A stretch of DNA of 64,000 bases from Amnibacterium endophyticum (GTDB lineage Bacteria > Actinomycetota > Actinomycetes > Actinomycetales > Microbacteriaceae): positions 20,010-84,009 of the forward strand of contig NZ_JBHUEA010000017.1 of the NCBI RefSeq assembly GCF_042680685.1. The letters run 5' to 3'. This document shows, piece after piece, positions 44,970 to 53,459 of the stretch (position 1 is the first letter of the stretch; each line of letters opens with the position of its first letter). A program made the position numbers and the translations under genes. A model generated the notes under the pieces. The model did no database searches, was not told the DNA's origin, and was given only the letters and a program-made list of their open reading frames with translations.

Positions 44970-45938
44970 TCAGCCCAGGTCCTTGTCCTTCAGCCACTGC
45001 TCCGCGGCGGTCGACGGGTCGGTCTTGTCGGCGCCCTGCACCTCGCGGTTCAGCTGGAGCAGGTCCTTCGTCGTCAGCTGCTGCGACACGGCGTTCAGCG
45101 CCTGGCCGACCTCCTCGGACGCCTTCGACTTCGACACGAGCGGCACGATCTGCTGCGACGCGAAGAGGTTCTTCGGGTCGGTGAGCGTGACGAGGTCGTT
45201 CTCGGCGATCGACGGGGTCGTCGAGTAGATGTCGGCGACCTGGACCTGACCGCTCGTCAGCGCCTTCAGCGTCGTGTTGCCGCCGCCGTCGTTGATGGCG
45301 CGGAACTTCACGTTGTCCAGGCCGTAGACCGACTTGAGGCCCTTGATGCCGTCCGGCCGCGTGGCGAACTCGGGGTTCGCCGCGAGGGTGAAGGAGTCGA
45401 GCTTCTTCAGGTCGCCGATCGAGGTCAGGCCGTTCTTCTTCGCGAACTCCTGCGTCACGTTGAGCGAGTCGGAGTCGGCCGCCTGGGCCAGCTCGTACGC
45501 GGTCGCGTTCAGGGAGCCGACCTGCTGGTCGATCGCCTGCTTGACGGCGTCGCCGCTCTTCGCGTTCGCGCTCTGGTCGAGGTACGACAGCAGCGAGCCC
45601 GCGTACTCCGGGATCAGGTCGATCTCGCCGTTCTTCAGCGCCGGCAGGTAGGCGTCGCGGGCGCCCGCGGACTTGTACGTGATGTCGTAGCCCTTGGCTG
45701 CCAGCGCCCCGCCGTACAGGTGGGCGAGGATCTCGTTCTCCGGGAAGTTCGCGAAGCCGACGACGAGCGACTTGTCGCCGCCCGCGGCGCTGCTGCCGCT
45801 GGAGGAGGCGGACGGGGCGGACGTGGCGCCGATGCTGCCCGAGCTCGCGCAGCCGGCGAGGCCGAGCACGACGGCGGCGGTGGCCGCGGCGGTGCCGAGG
45901 ACGCCGCGGCGGGTGAGGCCCTTGCGGATGATGGACAT
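44970..45938 (-). CDS. OpuBC/ProX-type osmolyte-binding lipoprotein
   Basis: 322 residues. A twin-arginine-like signal (RKGLTRRGVLG) followed by a lipobox ending LAGC (Cys at about 30) marks a membrane-anchored lipoprotein; an Ala/Ser-rich linker precedes the OpuAC-type binding domain (VVGFANFPENEILAHLYGGA through LKSVYGLDNVKFRAI). It binds a quaternary amine such as glycine betaine, choline or carnitine; which one is not evident. It is the last gene of the four-gene ABC unit, 7 bases after the preceding permease, whose end supplies a GAAGGGAA ribosome site. Confidence 0.92.
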   Translation of the reverse strand: MSIIRKGLTRRGVLGTAAATAAVVLGLAGCASSGSIGATSAPSASSSGSSAAGGDKSLVVGFANFPENEILAHLYGGALAAKGYDITYKSAGARDAYLPALKNGEIDLIPEYAGSLLSYLDQSANAKSGDAVKQAIDQQVGSLNATAYELAQAADSDSLNVTQEFAKKNGLTSIGDLKKLDSFTLAANPEFATRPDGIKGLKSVYGLDNVKFRAINDGGGNTTLKALTSGQVQVADIYSTTPSIAENDLVTLTDPKNLFASQQIVPLVSKSKASEEVGQALNAVSQQLTTKDLLQLNREVQGADKTDPSTAAEQWLKDKDLG

Positions 45939-45945
45939 GGTGCGT

Positions 45946-46689
45946 TCAGTTCCCTTCGGGTGCGGGTGCCCGGGTCGGAGCGACGCGGCTGCGTCGGCTC
46001 CGTGCTGTGGTGCGCTCCGCGCCGCGGGACACCCCGCGCGGTGCGGCCGCCCGCTCGACGACGGCCAGGATGCCGTCGACGAGGAGTGCGAGGACGGTGA
46101 CGAGGATCGAGCCGGCGACCACCTGGACGTAGTCGCGGCTCGCCTGGCCGCCGATGATGAACAGGCCGAGCGAGACGAGGCCGACCTGCGAGACGAGTGT
46201 CACCGAGGCGATGATCTGCAGCACGGTGCTGCGCAGGCCGCCGAGGATCAGCGGCGCCGCGAGCGGCAGCTCGACGCGCAGCAGGATCTGCCACTCGGTG
46301 AAGCCCATCGCCCGGGCCGCGTCGATCGTCTGCCGGTCGACGGCGGCGAGCCCGGAGTAGGCGCCGGCGAGCAGGGGCGGGACGCCGAGCAGGACGAAGA
46401 CGAAGACCGCGGGCCCGATGCCGAGCGTGAAGGCGATGAACAGCAGCGCGAGCAGGCCGAGCGTCGGGAAGGCCCGGACGACGTTGGCGACGACGACCGC
46501 GTAGCGCGTGCCGCGGCCGGTGTGCCCGATGTAGAGGCCGATCGGCAGCGCGACCAGCGCGACCACGAGCACGCTGAGGCCGGTGAGCAGCAGGTGCGCG
46601 CCGAGCGCGTCGAGGATGCCGGGCCCGAAGTTCACCGACGCCCAGTTGGCCGGGTCGAGGATCCACTGGACCGCCTGCACGAACAGCAT
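45946..46689 (-). CDS. OpuB-type ABC transporter permease (second)
   Basis: 247 residues with about six membrane helices. The cytoplasmic EAA loop, which docks to the ATPase, is seen as DAARAMGFTEWQILLRVELPLAAP. It pairs with the other permease to form the pore of the osmolyte importer. The C-terminal 30 residues are Arg/Thr-rich and lie beyond the membrane domain. The stop of the preceding permease and this ATG share one base (TGATG). Confidence 0.9.
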   Translation of the reverse strand: MLFVQAVQWILDPANWASVNFGPGILDALGAHLLLTGLSVLVVALVALPIGLYIGHTGRGTRYAVVVANVVRAFPTLGLLALLFIAFTLGIGPAVFVFVLLGVPPLLAGAYSGLAAVDRQTIDAARAMGFTEWQILLRVELPLAAPLILGGLRSTVLQIIASVTLVSQVGLVSLGLFIIGGQASRDYVQVVAGSILVTVLALLVDGILAVVERAAAPRGVSRGAERTTARSRRSRVAPTRAPAPEGN

Positions 46690-47381
46690 CAGGCGGCCCG
46701 CCCCTCGGTCGCGGCGGCCCGGACCGCCCGCCGCCTGCGCCGGGTCGAGGTCGCCGCCTGCCACGGCATCAGCAGGCGGCCGAGCAGGGTCAGCACGACG
46801 TCGAAGACCGCCGCGAGCAGCAGCACCAGCACGATGCCGACGAACGCCTCGAGCAGGAAGGCGCGCGACTGCGCGTCGGTGAAGAGGGTGCCGAGGTTCT
46901 GGATGCCGATCAGCGCGCCGATCGTGGCGAGGCTGATCGTGCTCACGCTGACGACCCGGACGCCGGCGAGCAGGACCGGCCCGGCGAGCGGCAGCTCGAC
47001 GCGCCAGAAGCGCTGCGCCGGCGAGTAGCCCTGCGCGACCGCGGACTGCCGCACCTCCGGCGACACCGACGAGAAGGCGTCGGTCGCCGAGCGGACCATG
47101 AGCGCGACGGCGTAGATGAGCAGGGCGAACACGACGTTGCGCGAGTCGAGCAGCGGCAGGCCGAGCGTGACCGGCACGAGGATCACGAGGGCGAGGCCGG
47201 GGATCGTGTAGAGGATGTTGCCGCCGGTCAGCAGCACCGCGCGCGCCACCCGCGAGCGGGAGGCGAGGTAGCCGAGGGGCACCGAGACCACGAACCCGAT
47301 GACGATGGCCGGGACGCATTGCGCGACGTGCGCAGCGGTGTACGAGGCCAGGTCGTCGAGATGGCTCAGCACCCAGTCCAT
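46689..47381 (-). CDS. OpuB-type ABC transporter permease (first)
   Basis: 230 residues with about six helices; the EAA loop is AVAQGYSPAQRFWRVELPLAG. The N-terminus MDWVLSHLDDLASYTAAHV is typical of OpuBB/ProW-like permeases. Its ATG overlaps the ATPase stop by one base (TGATG), and its own stop does the same with the second permease, so the three are strictly coupled. Confidence 0.9.
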   Translation of the reverse strand: MDWVLSHLDDLASYTAAHVAQCVPAIVIGFVVSVPLGYLASRSRVARAVLLTGGNILYTIPGLALVILVPVTLGLPLLDSRNVVFALLIYAVALMVRSATDAFSSVSPEVRQSAVAQGYSPAQRFWRVELPLAGPVLLAGVRVVSVSTISLATIGALIGIQNLGTLFTDAQSRAFLLEAFVGIVLVLLLAAVFDVVLTLLGRLLMPWQAATSTRRRRRAVRAAATEGRAA

Positions 47382-48289
47382 CAGGCGTCCCCCGCCTGGT
47401 CCGTCTTGTTCGAGACGCTGCGCGACTTCGGCCCGGCGCCCGCGGCGGCGAGCTCCAGCCTGCCGCCGGGCGCGCTGACCAGGCCCGCCGGGTAGCCGGT
47501 GCCGTCGACGAGCAGCACGTCGTCGCCGTCCCCGTCGCGCTCGGCGGTGAGCCGGCGCTTGCCGCGCTTGGCCCCGATGAAGTCCGCGACGAAGTCGTCG
47601 GCCGGGCGCGCGAGGATCTCCTGCGGCGTGCCGATCTGCGCGACGATCCCGCCGCGTCTCAGGATCACGACCTGGGTGCCGAGCAGGAACGCCTCGTCGA
47701 TGTCGTGCGTGACGAAGACGACGGTCTTGCCGAGCTCGCGCTGCAGCCGCAGCAGCTCCTGCTGCAGCTCGTCGCGGACGAGCGGGTCGACGGCGCCGAA
47801 CGGCTCGTCCATGAGCAGGATGTTCGGGTCCGCGGCGAGGCCGCGGGCGACGCCGACGCGCTGCTGCTGGCCGCCGGAGAGCTGCGCGGGGTACCGCTTC
47901 GCCATGGAGCGGTCGAGCCCGACGACGTCGAGCAGCCCGAGCGCCGCCTCGCGCGCGGCGGCCTTCGGTGTGCCGGTGAGGATCGGCACGGTGGCGACGT
48001 TGTCGACGACGGTGCGGTGCGGCAGCAGGCCGGAGTTCTGCATCACGTAGCCGATGCGCCGCCGCAGCTGGACGGGCGGGATGTCGGAGACGTTCTCGCC
48101 GTCGATGAGGATCTCGCCGCCGGAGGCGTCGACCATGCGGTTGATCATCCGCAGCAGGGTCGTCTTGCCGCAGCCGGACGAGCCGACGAAGACGGTCGTG
48201 GACCGCGACGGGATCGTCAGCGAGAAGTCCTCGACGGCGGTCGTGCCGTCCGGGTACGTCTTGCGGACATGGCGGAACTCGATTCCCAC
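47381..48289 (-). CDS. OpuBA/ProV-type ABC transporter ATP-binding protein
   Basis: 302 residues from the GTG at 48289 (GAAGGA 8 bases upstream); a second in-frame GTG at 48316 is also possible. Walker A is VGSSGCGKTTLLRM, Q-loop VMQNSGLLPHRTV, signature YPAQLSGGQQQRVG, Walker B ILLMDEPFGAVDP and H-loop VTHDIDEAF. It drives osmolyte uptake. The C-terminus carries a short non-CBS extension of about 60 residues (FIGAKRGKRRL onward), where many OpuBA proteins have CBS domains that sense ionic strength. A candidate -10 (TAGGTT, 48341-48346) lies upstream. Confidence 0.93.
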   Translation of the reverse strand: MGIEFRHVRKTYPDGTTAVEDFSLTIPSRSTTVFVGSSGCGKTTLLRMINRMVDASGGEILIDGENVSDIPPVQLRRRIGYVMQNSGLLPHRTVVDNVATVPILTGTPKAAAREAALGLLDVVGLDRSMAKRYPAQLSGGQQQRVGVARGLAADPNILLMDEPFGAVDPLVRDELQQELLRLQRELGKTVVFVTHDIDEAFLLGTQVVILRRGGIVAQIGTPQEILARPADDFVADFIGAKRGKRRLTAERDGDGDDVLLVDGTGYPAGLVSAPGGRLELAAAGAGPKSRSVSNKTDQAGDA

Positions 48290-48340
48290 AGGCGCATCCT
48301 TCGTGAGCGGTTCCACCGGACGGGCTCCGGCCGGCCGCCA

Positions 48341-48346
48341 AACCTA
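48341..48346 (-). promoter_or_regulatory. candidate -10 hexamer of the osmolyte ABC operon
   Basis: TAGGTT, 52 bases before the preferred ATPase start. No -35 is clear. Confidence 0.4.
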
Positions 48347-48426
48347 CCCAAGGGGTCGGACGCGGCCCATACCGGCGGTCAGGCTTGCAGCCAGTGCTCA
48401 GGAATCGTGTCTGCGAGACTGCCCGC

Positions 48427-49506
48427 GTGCCGACGACGCCCGAAGCCGCCTCGCACCGCCGCCGGTTCCGCCGGCGCACGCCCTCCCCCGCGGTCGAGCA
48501 GGCCGTCGGAAGAGCGATGCGCGTCGACCAGGCGATCCGCGAGTTCCGCGAGCAGCGGGCCCGCCGCAAGGGGCGCACGCCCATCGTGATCCCCTACGCC
48601 GGCTACGGGTCGACGAGCTGGATCCGGGTGCTCGGCCGCGTGCTGATCACGAACCGCGACCCGTCGGCGGAGGGGCTCGAGTCGATCCGCGGCTGGCGCA
48701 GCTTCACCGGCATCCCCGTCGACCGCGCGCCGGTCCTCGTCGAGGCGGGAGGCACCCGCCACCACGTCCTCGCGGACCGAGGCGGCGTGATCGACGTCAA
48801 GATCGAGGTGGCGCTGACGCCCGGCTGGCACGACGTCACCCTGCGCTGCGAGGACGTCCCCGACGCGGACGAGTTCACGGCGCCCGTGTTCGTGCTCGAC
48901 CCGGACGCGCCGTTCGGCGTCGTGTCCGACATCGACGACACGGTGATGGTGACCGCGCTGCCGCGGCCGCTGCTCGCGGCCTGGAACACGTTCGTGCTGA
49001 ACGAGCACGCCCGCAACCCGACGCCGGGGATGTCGGTGCTCTACGACCGCATCCGGCGCGCGCACCCGGCGGCGCCGTTCCTCTACCTCTCGACCGGCGC
49101 CTGGAACGTCGCGCCCACCCTGCGCCGCTTCCTCAGCCGCAACCTGTACCCGGCCGGGCCGCTCCTGCTGACCGACTGGGGCCCGGAGCCCGACCGCATC
49201 TTCCGCTCCGGGCGCGCGCACAAGATCGACGAGCTCGAGCGCCTGGCGGCCGAGTTCCCCGACGTGAAGTGGCTGCTGATCGGCGACGACGGCCAGCACG
49301 ACGAGGAGACCTACAGCGGGTTCGCCGAGGCCCATCCCGAGAACGTCGCGGCGATCGGCATCCGGCAGCTCTCGGACAGCGAGGCGGTGCTGGCGGGCGG
49401 CCGCTCCCGCGAGCGCTGGCGGGAGGACGTCACCGAGGTCGACTGGATCTTCGCCCCCGACGGCAACGACTTCGCCCGCGCCCTGGAGGCGCGGGGCCTC
49501 CTCTAG
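48427..49506 (+). CDS. App1-type phosphatase domain protein (DUF2183)
   Basis: 359 residues. The C-terminal half is the DUF2183/App1 HAD-like phosphatide-phosphatase domain: catalytic VVSDIDDTVMVT (DxDxT), the YLSTGAWN strand and IGDDGQHDEETY. The N-terminal half is a beta-rich domain preceded by an Arg-rich start. In yeast App1 removes phosphate from phosphatidic acid; bacterial members are uncharacterised. The GTG at 48427 is 6 bases after GAGACT. It is divergent from the ABC operon, and a palindrome fills the space to the next, convergent gene. Confidence 0.85.
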   Translation: MPTTPEAASHRRRFRRRTPSPAVEQAVGRAMRVDQAIREFREQRARRKGRTPIVIPYAGYGSTSWIRVLGRVLITNRDPSAEGLESIRGWRSFTGIPVDRAPVLVEAGGTRHHVLADRGGVIDVKIEVALTPGWHDVTLRCEDVPDADEFTAPVFVLDPDAPFGVVSDIDDTVMVTALPRPLLAAWNTFVLNEHARNPTPGMSVLYDRIRRAHPAAPFLYLSTGAWNVAPTLRRFLSRNLYPAGPLLLTDWGPEPDRIFRSGRAHKIDELERLAAEFPDVKWLLIGDDGQHDEETYSGFAEAHPENVAAIGIRQLSDSEAVLAGGRSRERWREDVTEVDWIFAPDGNDFARALEARGLL

Positions 49507-49512
49507 GACGCC

Positions 49513-49569
49513 GTTCCATCTTGTAGGCAGATCTCGCCCTGGGACCGAGATCTGCCTACAAGATGAACG
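49513..49569. repeat. 57-bp palindromic element (CATCTTGTAGGCAGATC), copy 2
   Basis: Inner arms of 20 bases are perfectly complementary (49517-49536 and 49546-49565; 9-base loop), extended by GTT/AAC after one bulged C. It fills the gap between two convergent stop codons almost exactly (49507-49569). Shares CATCTTGTAGGC with the element at 31819. Confidence 0.93.
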
Positions 49570-50973
49570 TCAGCGGGCGGACCAGCCGGCCGGGCCGTCG
49601 CTGCCCGCCTGGTACTCCTCGAGGGGCACGTCGCCCGAGGCCCACGCGTCGAGCACCGGCTGCACGATCTCCCAGCAGCGCACCGCGACGTCGCCGCGGA
49701 TCGACAGGGTCGGGTCGTCGCCGAGGATGCCGCGCAGCACCTCGCCGTACTCCGTCACCCCGCTCCGCGGCAGCGCGCCCGTCACCTCGACGGGCTCGAG
49801 CTCGAAGGGCATGTCGCCGCCGCCGGACGTGAACCGCATCTCGACGCGCGGCGGCTTGAAGCCGAGCACGAGCCGCTCCGGCTGCCCGCTGCCCCGCTGC
49901 CCCTCCGGCCGGGTGCGGACGGGGCGGAACTCGGCCGCGATCTCGTTGCGCGGCGACCCGATCGCCTTGCCGGAGCGCAGCACGAACGGGACGCCCGCCC
50001 AGCGCGGGGTCGCGACCTCGAGCGCGATCTCGGCCAGGGTCTCGGTGCCGCGGTCGGGGTCGACCCCGTCCTCGTCCGCGTAGGAGGGCAGGCGCTTGCC
50101 GTCAACCTCGCCCGCCGTGTACCTGGCGCGCCGCGAGGGCCGGTCCGTGCCGGGGAAGACCGGCCCGTGCGGCCACACGCGGGTCGCCTGGAGCGCCGTC
50201 GCGAGCGCGTCGCGGAGGTGCTCCGCGTCGAACGCCAGCGGCTCCTCCGCGGTGGAGACCGCGAGCACCTGCAGCAGGTGGGACTGCAGCATGTCCTTCA
50301 GCGCGCCCGCGCCGTCGTAGTAGCCGGCCCGGCCCTCGAGGCCGAGCTGCTCGTCGTAGACGATCTCGACGCGCTCGACGTCCTCGGCGCTCCAGGACCG
50401 CTCGAGCAGCCGGTTGTTGAAGCGCATCGCGAGCATGGCGAGCGCCGCCCGGTGGGCGAGGAAGTGGTCGACCCGGTGGATGCGGTCCTCCGGCACCACC
50501 TTGGCGAGCTCGTCGTTCAGGTGCGCGGCGCCCTCCGCGTCGTCGCCGAACGGCTTCTCGAGCGCGAGCACCGTGTGCTCCGGCAGGTCGATCGCCTGCA
50601 GCACCGCCGCGACCTTCACGACGACGCTCGGCGGCAGCGCGAAGTAGACGACCAGGTCGCCCTCGACGTGCTCGAGCAGCCGGGCGAAGTCGTCCTTCGA
50701 CGTCGGGTCGCCGACCACGTACTCGGCGTCGCCCACGAGGGCGTCCGCGAGGTCGCCGCTCGCGTCCGCGTCGCCGAACGCGTCGCGGACCTCCTGCCGC
50801 CACTCGTCGTCGGAGTGCTCGCTGCGGCCGCTGCCGATCAGCTTCAGCCCCTGCAGCAGCTCGAGGTCCGAGTCCTCGCCGCCCGCGATGAGGCTGCCGA
50901 TGCCGGGCAGCAGCAGCCGGCGCGTCAGGTCGCCGCTCGCGCCGAGGATGAGCATGGTGGTCGTCGCCGTCAC
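49570..50973 (-). CDS. glucose-6-phosphate dehydrogenase-like protein
   Basis: 467 residues, close to the usual 470-510 of G6PD. The Rossmann start LILGASGDLTRRLLLPGI, the SGK motif (VLRSGKAIGS) and the region GYYDGAGALKDMLQSHLLQV (with the general-base His of the QNH motif kept but Asn changed to Ser) are recognisable. The substrate-phosphate signature, normally RIDHYLGKE, reads HRVDHFLAHRAA, so the conserved Lys and Glu are lost. It may be a diverged Zwf paralogue with another substrate, or inactive. A TACGCT hexamer (50981-50986) lies 7 bases before the GTG start. Confidence 0.85.
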   Translation of the reverse strand: MTATTTMLILGASGDLTRRLLLPGIGSLIAGGEDSDLELLQGLKLIGSGRSEHSDDEWRQEVRDAFGDADASGDLADALVGDAEYVVGDPTSKDDFARLLEHVEGDLVVYFALPPSVVVKVAAVLQAIDLPEHTVLALEKPFGDDAEGAAHLNDELAKVVPEDRIHRVDHFLAHRAALAMLAMRFNNRLLERSWSAEDVERVEIVYDEQLGLEGRAGYYDGAGALKDMLQSHLLQVLAVSTAEEPLAFDAEHLRDALATALQATRVWPHGPVFPGTDRPSRRARYTAGEVDGKRLPSYADEDGVDPDRGTETLAEIALEVATPRWAGVPFVLRSGKAIGSPRNEIAAEFRPVRTRPEGQRGSGQPERLVLGFKPPRVEMRFTSGGGDMPFELEPVEVTGALPRSGVTEYGEVLRGILGDDPTLSIRGDVAVRCWEIVQPVLDAWASGDVPLEEYQAGSDGPAGWSAR

Positions 50974-50980
50974 GGCCGGG

Positions 50981-50986
50981 AGCGTA
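50981..50986 (-). promoter_or_regulatory. -10 hexamer of the G6PD-like gene
   Basis: TACGCT, 7 bases before the GTG start; leaderless spacing. Confidence 0.45.
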
Positions 50987-51022
50987 CTGATGGCGCTCTG
51001 GGGACGTCCCGGGTGCCCGCGC

Positions 51023-51028
51023 TACCGT
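51023..51028 (+). promoter_or_regulatory. -10 hexamer of the flavin oxidase/acyl-CoA dehydrogenase pair
   Basis: TACCGT, 6 bases before the ATG of the oxidase; leaderless spacing. Confidence 0.5.
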
Positions 51029-51034
51029 GCGGCC

Positions 51035-52255
51035 ATGCCGGGCGAGCGCAACTGGGCGAGGAACCTCGAGTACACGGGCCGCATCGAGCACCCGGGGAGC
51101 GTCGAGGCGCTGCGGGAGGCCGTGGCGGGCGCGAGCAGGGTGCACGCCCTCGGCACGCGGCACGCGTTCAGCCCGTGCGCGGACACCGACGGCCTGATCC
51201 TCGCGCAGGACCGGATCGACCCCGACCTCGTCGTGGACCAGGACGCGGGCACCGCGACGGTGGGCGCCGGCATCCGGCTCGGCGACCTCGGCCGCCTGCT
51301 CGCCGACGAGGGCCTCGCGATCGCGAACTACCCGTCGCTGCCCCACGTCTCCCTCGGCGGCACCGTCGCGACGGCCACCCACGGCTCCGGCGACGGGCTC
51401 GGGATGCTCGCGACGCTGGTCCGCGGGATGCAGGTCGTCGGGCCGGGCGGCGAGCTGCGGGAGATCGCCGGGGAGGACCTCGCCGGCGCGGTCATGTCCT
51501 ACGGCGCGCTCGGCGTCGTCACCCGCCTGACGCTCGCGGTCGAGCCCGCGTTCGACGTGCGGCAGGACCCCTTCGGCGCGCTGCGCTGGTCGGCGCTCGA
51601 GGAGCACCTGGACGAGGTGTTCGCGTCCGGCTACTCCGTCAGCGTCTTCACGAAGTGGACCGGTGACGCCCGCAACGCGCTCGTGAAGTCCCGCGGCGCC
51701 GAGCCGGTGACCGAGCTATTCGGCGCGGAGCCGGTGCACCGTACGCCCGCCGAGATCGAGGCGGACACGAAGAGCACGGAGGTCGGCGCCCCCGGGCCCT
51801 CCTGGGACCGCCTGCCGCACTTCCGCATCGCCGCGGTCCCGAGCGTCGGCGAGGAGCTGCAGAGCGAGTACTTCGTCCCGCGGGCGGAGGCGCGCGCCGC
51901 GCTCGACGCGCTGCGCTCCATGGGGGCCGACATCGACGAGGCGCTGCACGTCACGGAGCTGCGGACGGTCGCGGCGGACCGCCTGTGGCTCTCCCCCGCC
52001 TCGGGCGGGGACGTGCTCGCCATCGGCTTCACCTGGCGCGACGCGCCCGAGCTGGTCATGCCCCTGCTGCCGCGGATCGAGGAGCACCTGCTGCCGCTCG
52101 GCGCACGGCCCCACTGGGCGAAGCTGTTCCACGCGCGCCGGGACCAAGTGCGCGAGGGGCTGCCCCGCTTCGACGACTTCGCCGCGATGCGCGACGCCGC
52201 GGACCCGGACCGGGTCTTCGGCAACCCCTTCCTCGAGGAGGTGCTGGGGGCGTGA
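51035..52255 (+). CDS. FAD-dependent alditol/sugar-lactone oxidase family protein
   Basis: 406 residues. PCMH-type FAD domain: HALGTRHAFSPCADTDGLI contains the His that carries the covalent flavin in alditol oxidases, and SLGGTVATATHGSGDG is the second FAD block. The C-terminal ALO-type domain ends with RPHWAKLFHARR (HWGK motif in relatives, Ala for Gly here). Family members oxidise polyols (xylitol, sorbitol) or aldonolactones with O2, making H2O2. Its stop overlaps the start of the acyl-CoA dehydrogenase gene (GTGA), and the divergent neighbour is the G6PD-like gene. Confidence 0.87.
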   Translation: MPGERNWARNLEYTGRIEHPGSVEALREAVAGASRVHALGTRHAFSPCADTDGLILAQDRIDPDLVVDQDAGTATVGAGIRLGDLGRLLADEGLAIANYPSLPHVSLGGTVATATHGSGDGLGMLATLVRGMQVVGPGGELREIAGEDLAGAVMSYGALGVVTRLTLAVEPAFDVRQDPFGALRWSALEEHLDEVFASGYSVSVFTKWTGDARNALVKSRGAEPVTELFGAEPVHRTPAEIEADTKSTEVGAPGPSWDRLPHFRIAAVPSVGEELQSEYFVPRAEARAALDALRSMGADIDEALHVTELRTVAADRLWLSPASGGDVLAIGFTWRDAPELVMPLLPRIEEHLLPLGARPHWAKLFHARRDQVREGLPRFDDFAAMRDAADPDRVFGNPFLEEVLGA

Positions 52256-53400
52256 CGCCGCTGCCGGACGACCTGCTGCGGCGCGTGCACGAGCGCGCGC
52301 CCGCGCACGACCGCGACGGGTCCTTCCCGCACGAGGACCTCGCGGAGCTGCGCGCCGCCGGGTACCTCGCGGCCCTGGTCCCGACGGCGATGGGCGGCGG
52401 GGGCGCGACGATCGAGCAGGTCGCGCGGGAGCAGATGCGGCTCTCCTCGGCGGCGCCCGCGACCGCGCTCGCGGTGAACATGCACCTGGTGTGGACCGCG
52501 GTGGCCCGCACCCTGCACGACCGCGGGGACGCCTCGCTCGACCTCGTGCTGCGCGGCGCCGCGGACGGGGAGCTGTTCGCGTTCGGCGTCAGCGAGCCCG
52601 GCAACGACCTCGTGCTCTTCGGCTCGACGGTGCGCGCCGAGACCGCCGACGACGGCTCGGTCGCCTACACGGGGCTGAAGACGCCCGTGTCGCTCGGCCC
52701 GGTCTGGACCCGCCTCGGCACCTTCGGCCTGGACGAGGCGGACCCTGCGGGTCCGCGGATCGTGTGGGCGTTCCTCGACCGCGCGACCCCCGGCGTCGAG
52801 GTCGTCGAGGACTGGGACGTGCTCGGGCAGCGGGCGACCCGCTCGGACTCCGTGCGGCTCGACGGCGCCGTCGCGCCGGCCGAGCGCGTCGTGCGGCGCC
52901 TGCCGCCCGGCCCGAACGCGGACCCGCTGGTCTTCGGCGTGTTCGTCTGCTTCGAGGTGCTGCTCGCCGCCGTCTACGCCGGCATCGCGCACCGCGCCGT
53001 GGAGCTCGCGGCCGAGGCGGCCCGGCGCCGCACCTCGCTCCGGCTCGGCGGCGCGGCGCGGTCCGACGATCCGCTGGTGCGCCGCCGGGTCGCCTCGGCC
53101 GCCCTGCTCGACGACGGGCTCGACGCGCAGGTGCTCGGTCTCGCCCGCGACCTCGACGAGCGCGTCGACCACGGCCCGCGGTGGTTCGCGAAGGCGTCGG
53201 GGCTGAAGGTGCGGGTCACCGAGACGGCCCGCGCCGTCGTGGACGAGGCGGTCCAGGTCGCGGGCGGCAGCGGCTACGCGTCGACCTCGGAGCTGTCGCG
53301 CCTCTACCGCGACGTGCTGGCGGGCGCCTTCAACCCGTCCAGCCACGACTCGGCCCTCACGACCATCGCGACCGCGGTGCTCGGGCCCCCGGCGGGGTGA
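52252..53400 (+). CDS. acyl-CoA dehydrogenase family protein
   Basis: 382 residues, the standard two-domain ACAD length. The N-terminal helical domain is followed by the beta domain with ELFAFGVSEPGNDLVLF (TEPGxGSD-like, but with Asn-Asp for the Gly-Ser), and the C-terminal helices include VVDEAVQVAGGSGY and SRLYRDVLAG. ACADs oxidise acyl-CoAs with electron transfer to ETF; some members instead act as nitroalkane oxidases or flavin monooxygenases (DszC-like). I see no clear catalytic Glu, so the reaction is unclear. It is translationally coupled to the flavin oxidase. Confidence 0.86.
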   Translation: MTPLPDDLLRRVHERAPAHDRDGSFPHEDLAELRAAGYLAALVPTAMGGGGATIEQVAREQMRLSSAAPATALAVNMHLVWTAVARTLHDRGDASLDLVLRGAADGELFAFGVSEPGNDLVLFGSTVRAETADDGSVAYTGLKTPVSLGPVWTRLGTFGLDEADPAGPRIVWAFLDRATPGVEVVEDWDVLGQRATRSDSVRLDGAVAPAERVVRRLPPGPNADPLVFGVFVCFEVLLAAVYAGIAHRAVELAAEAARRRTSLRLGGAARSDDPLVRRRVASAALLDDGLDAQVLGLARDLDERVDHGPRWFAKASGLKVRVTETARAVVDEAVQVAGGSGYASTSELSRLYRDVLAGAFNPSSHDSALTTIATAVLGPPAG

Positions 53401-53447
53401 GCAGCCCCGAGACCTGGATGGTTGCCGAACGTCCACTGACCCGTTCG

Positions 53448-53453
53448 TAGCAT
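53448..53453 (+). promoter_or_regulatory. -10 hexamer of the MFS gene
   Basis: TAGCAT, 6 bases before the GTG start; leaderless spacing. Confidence 0.5.
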
Positions 53454-53459
53454 CGTGCG

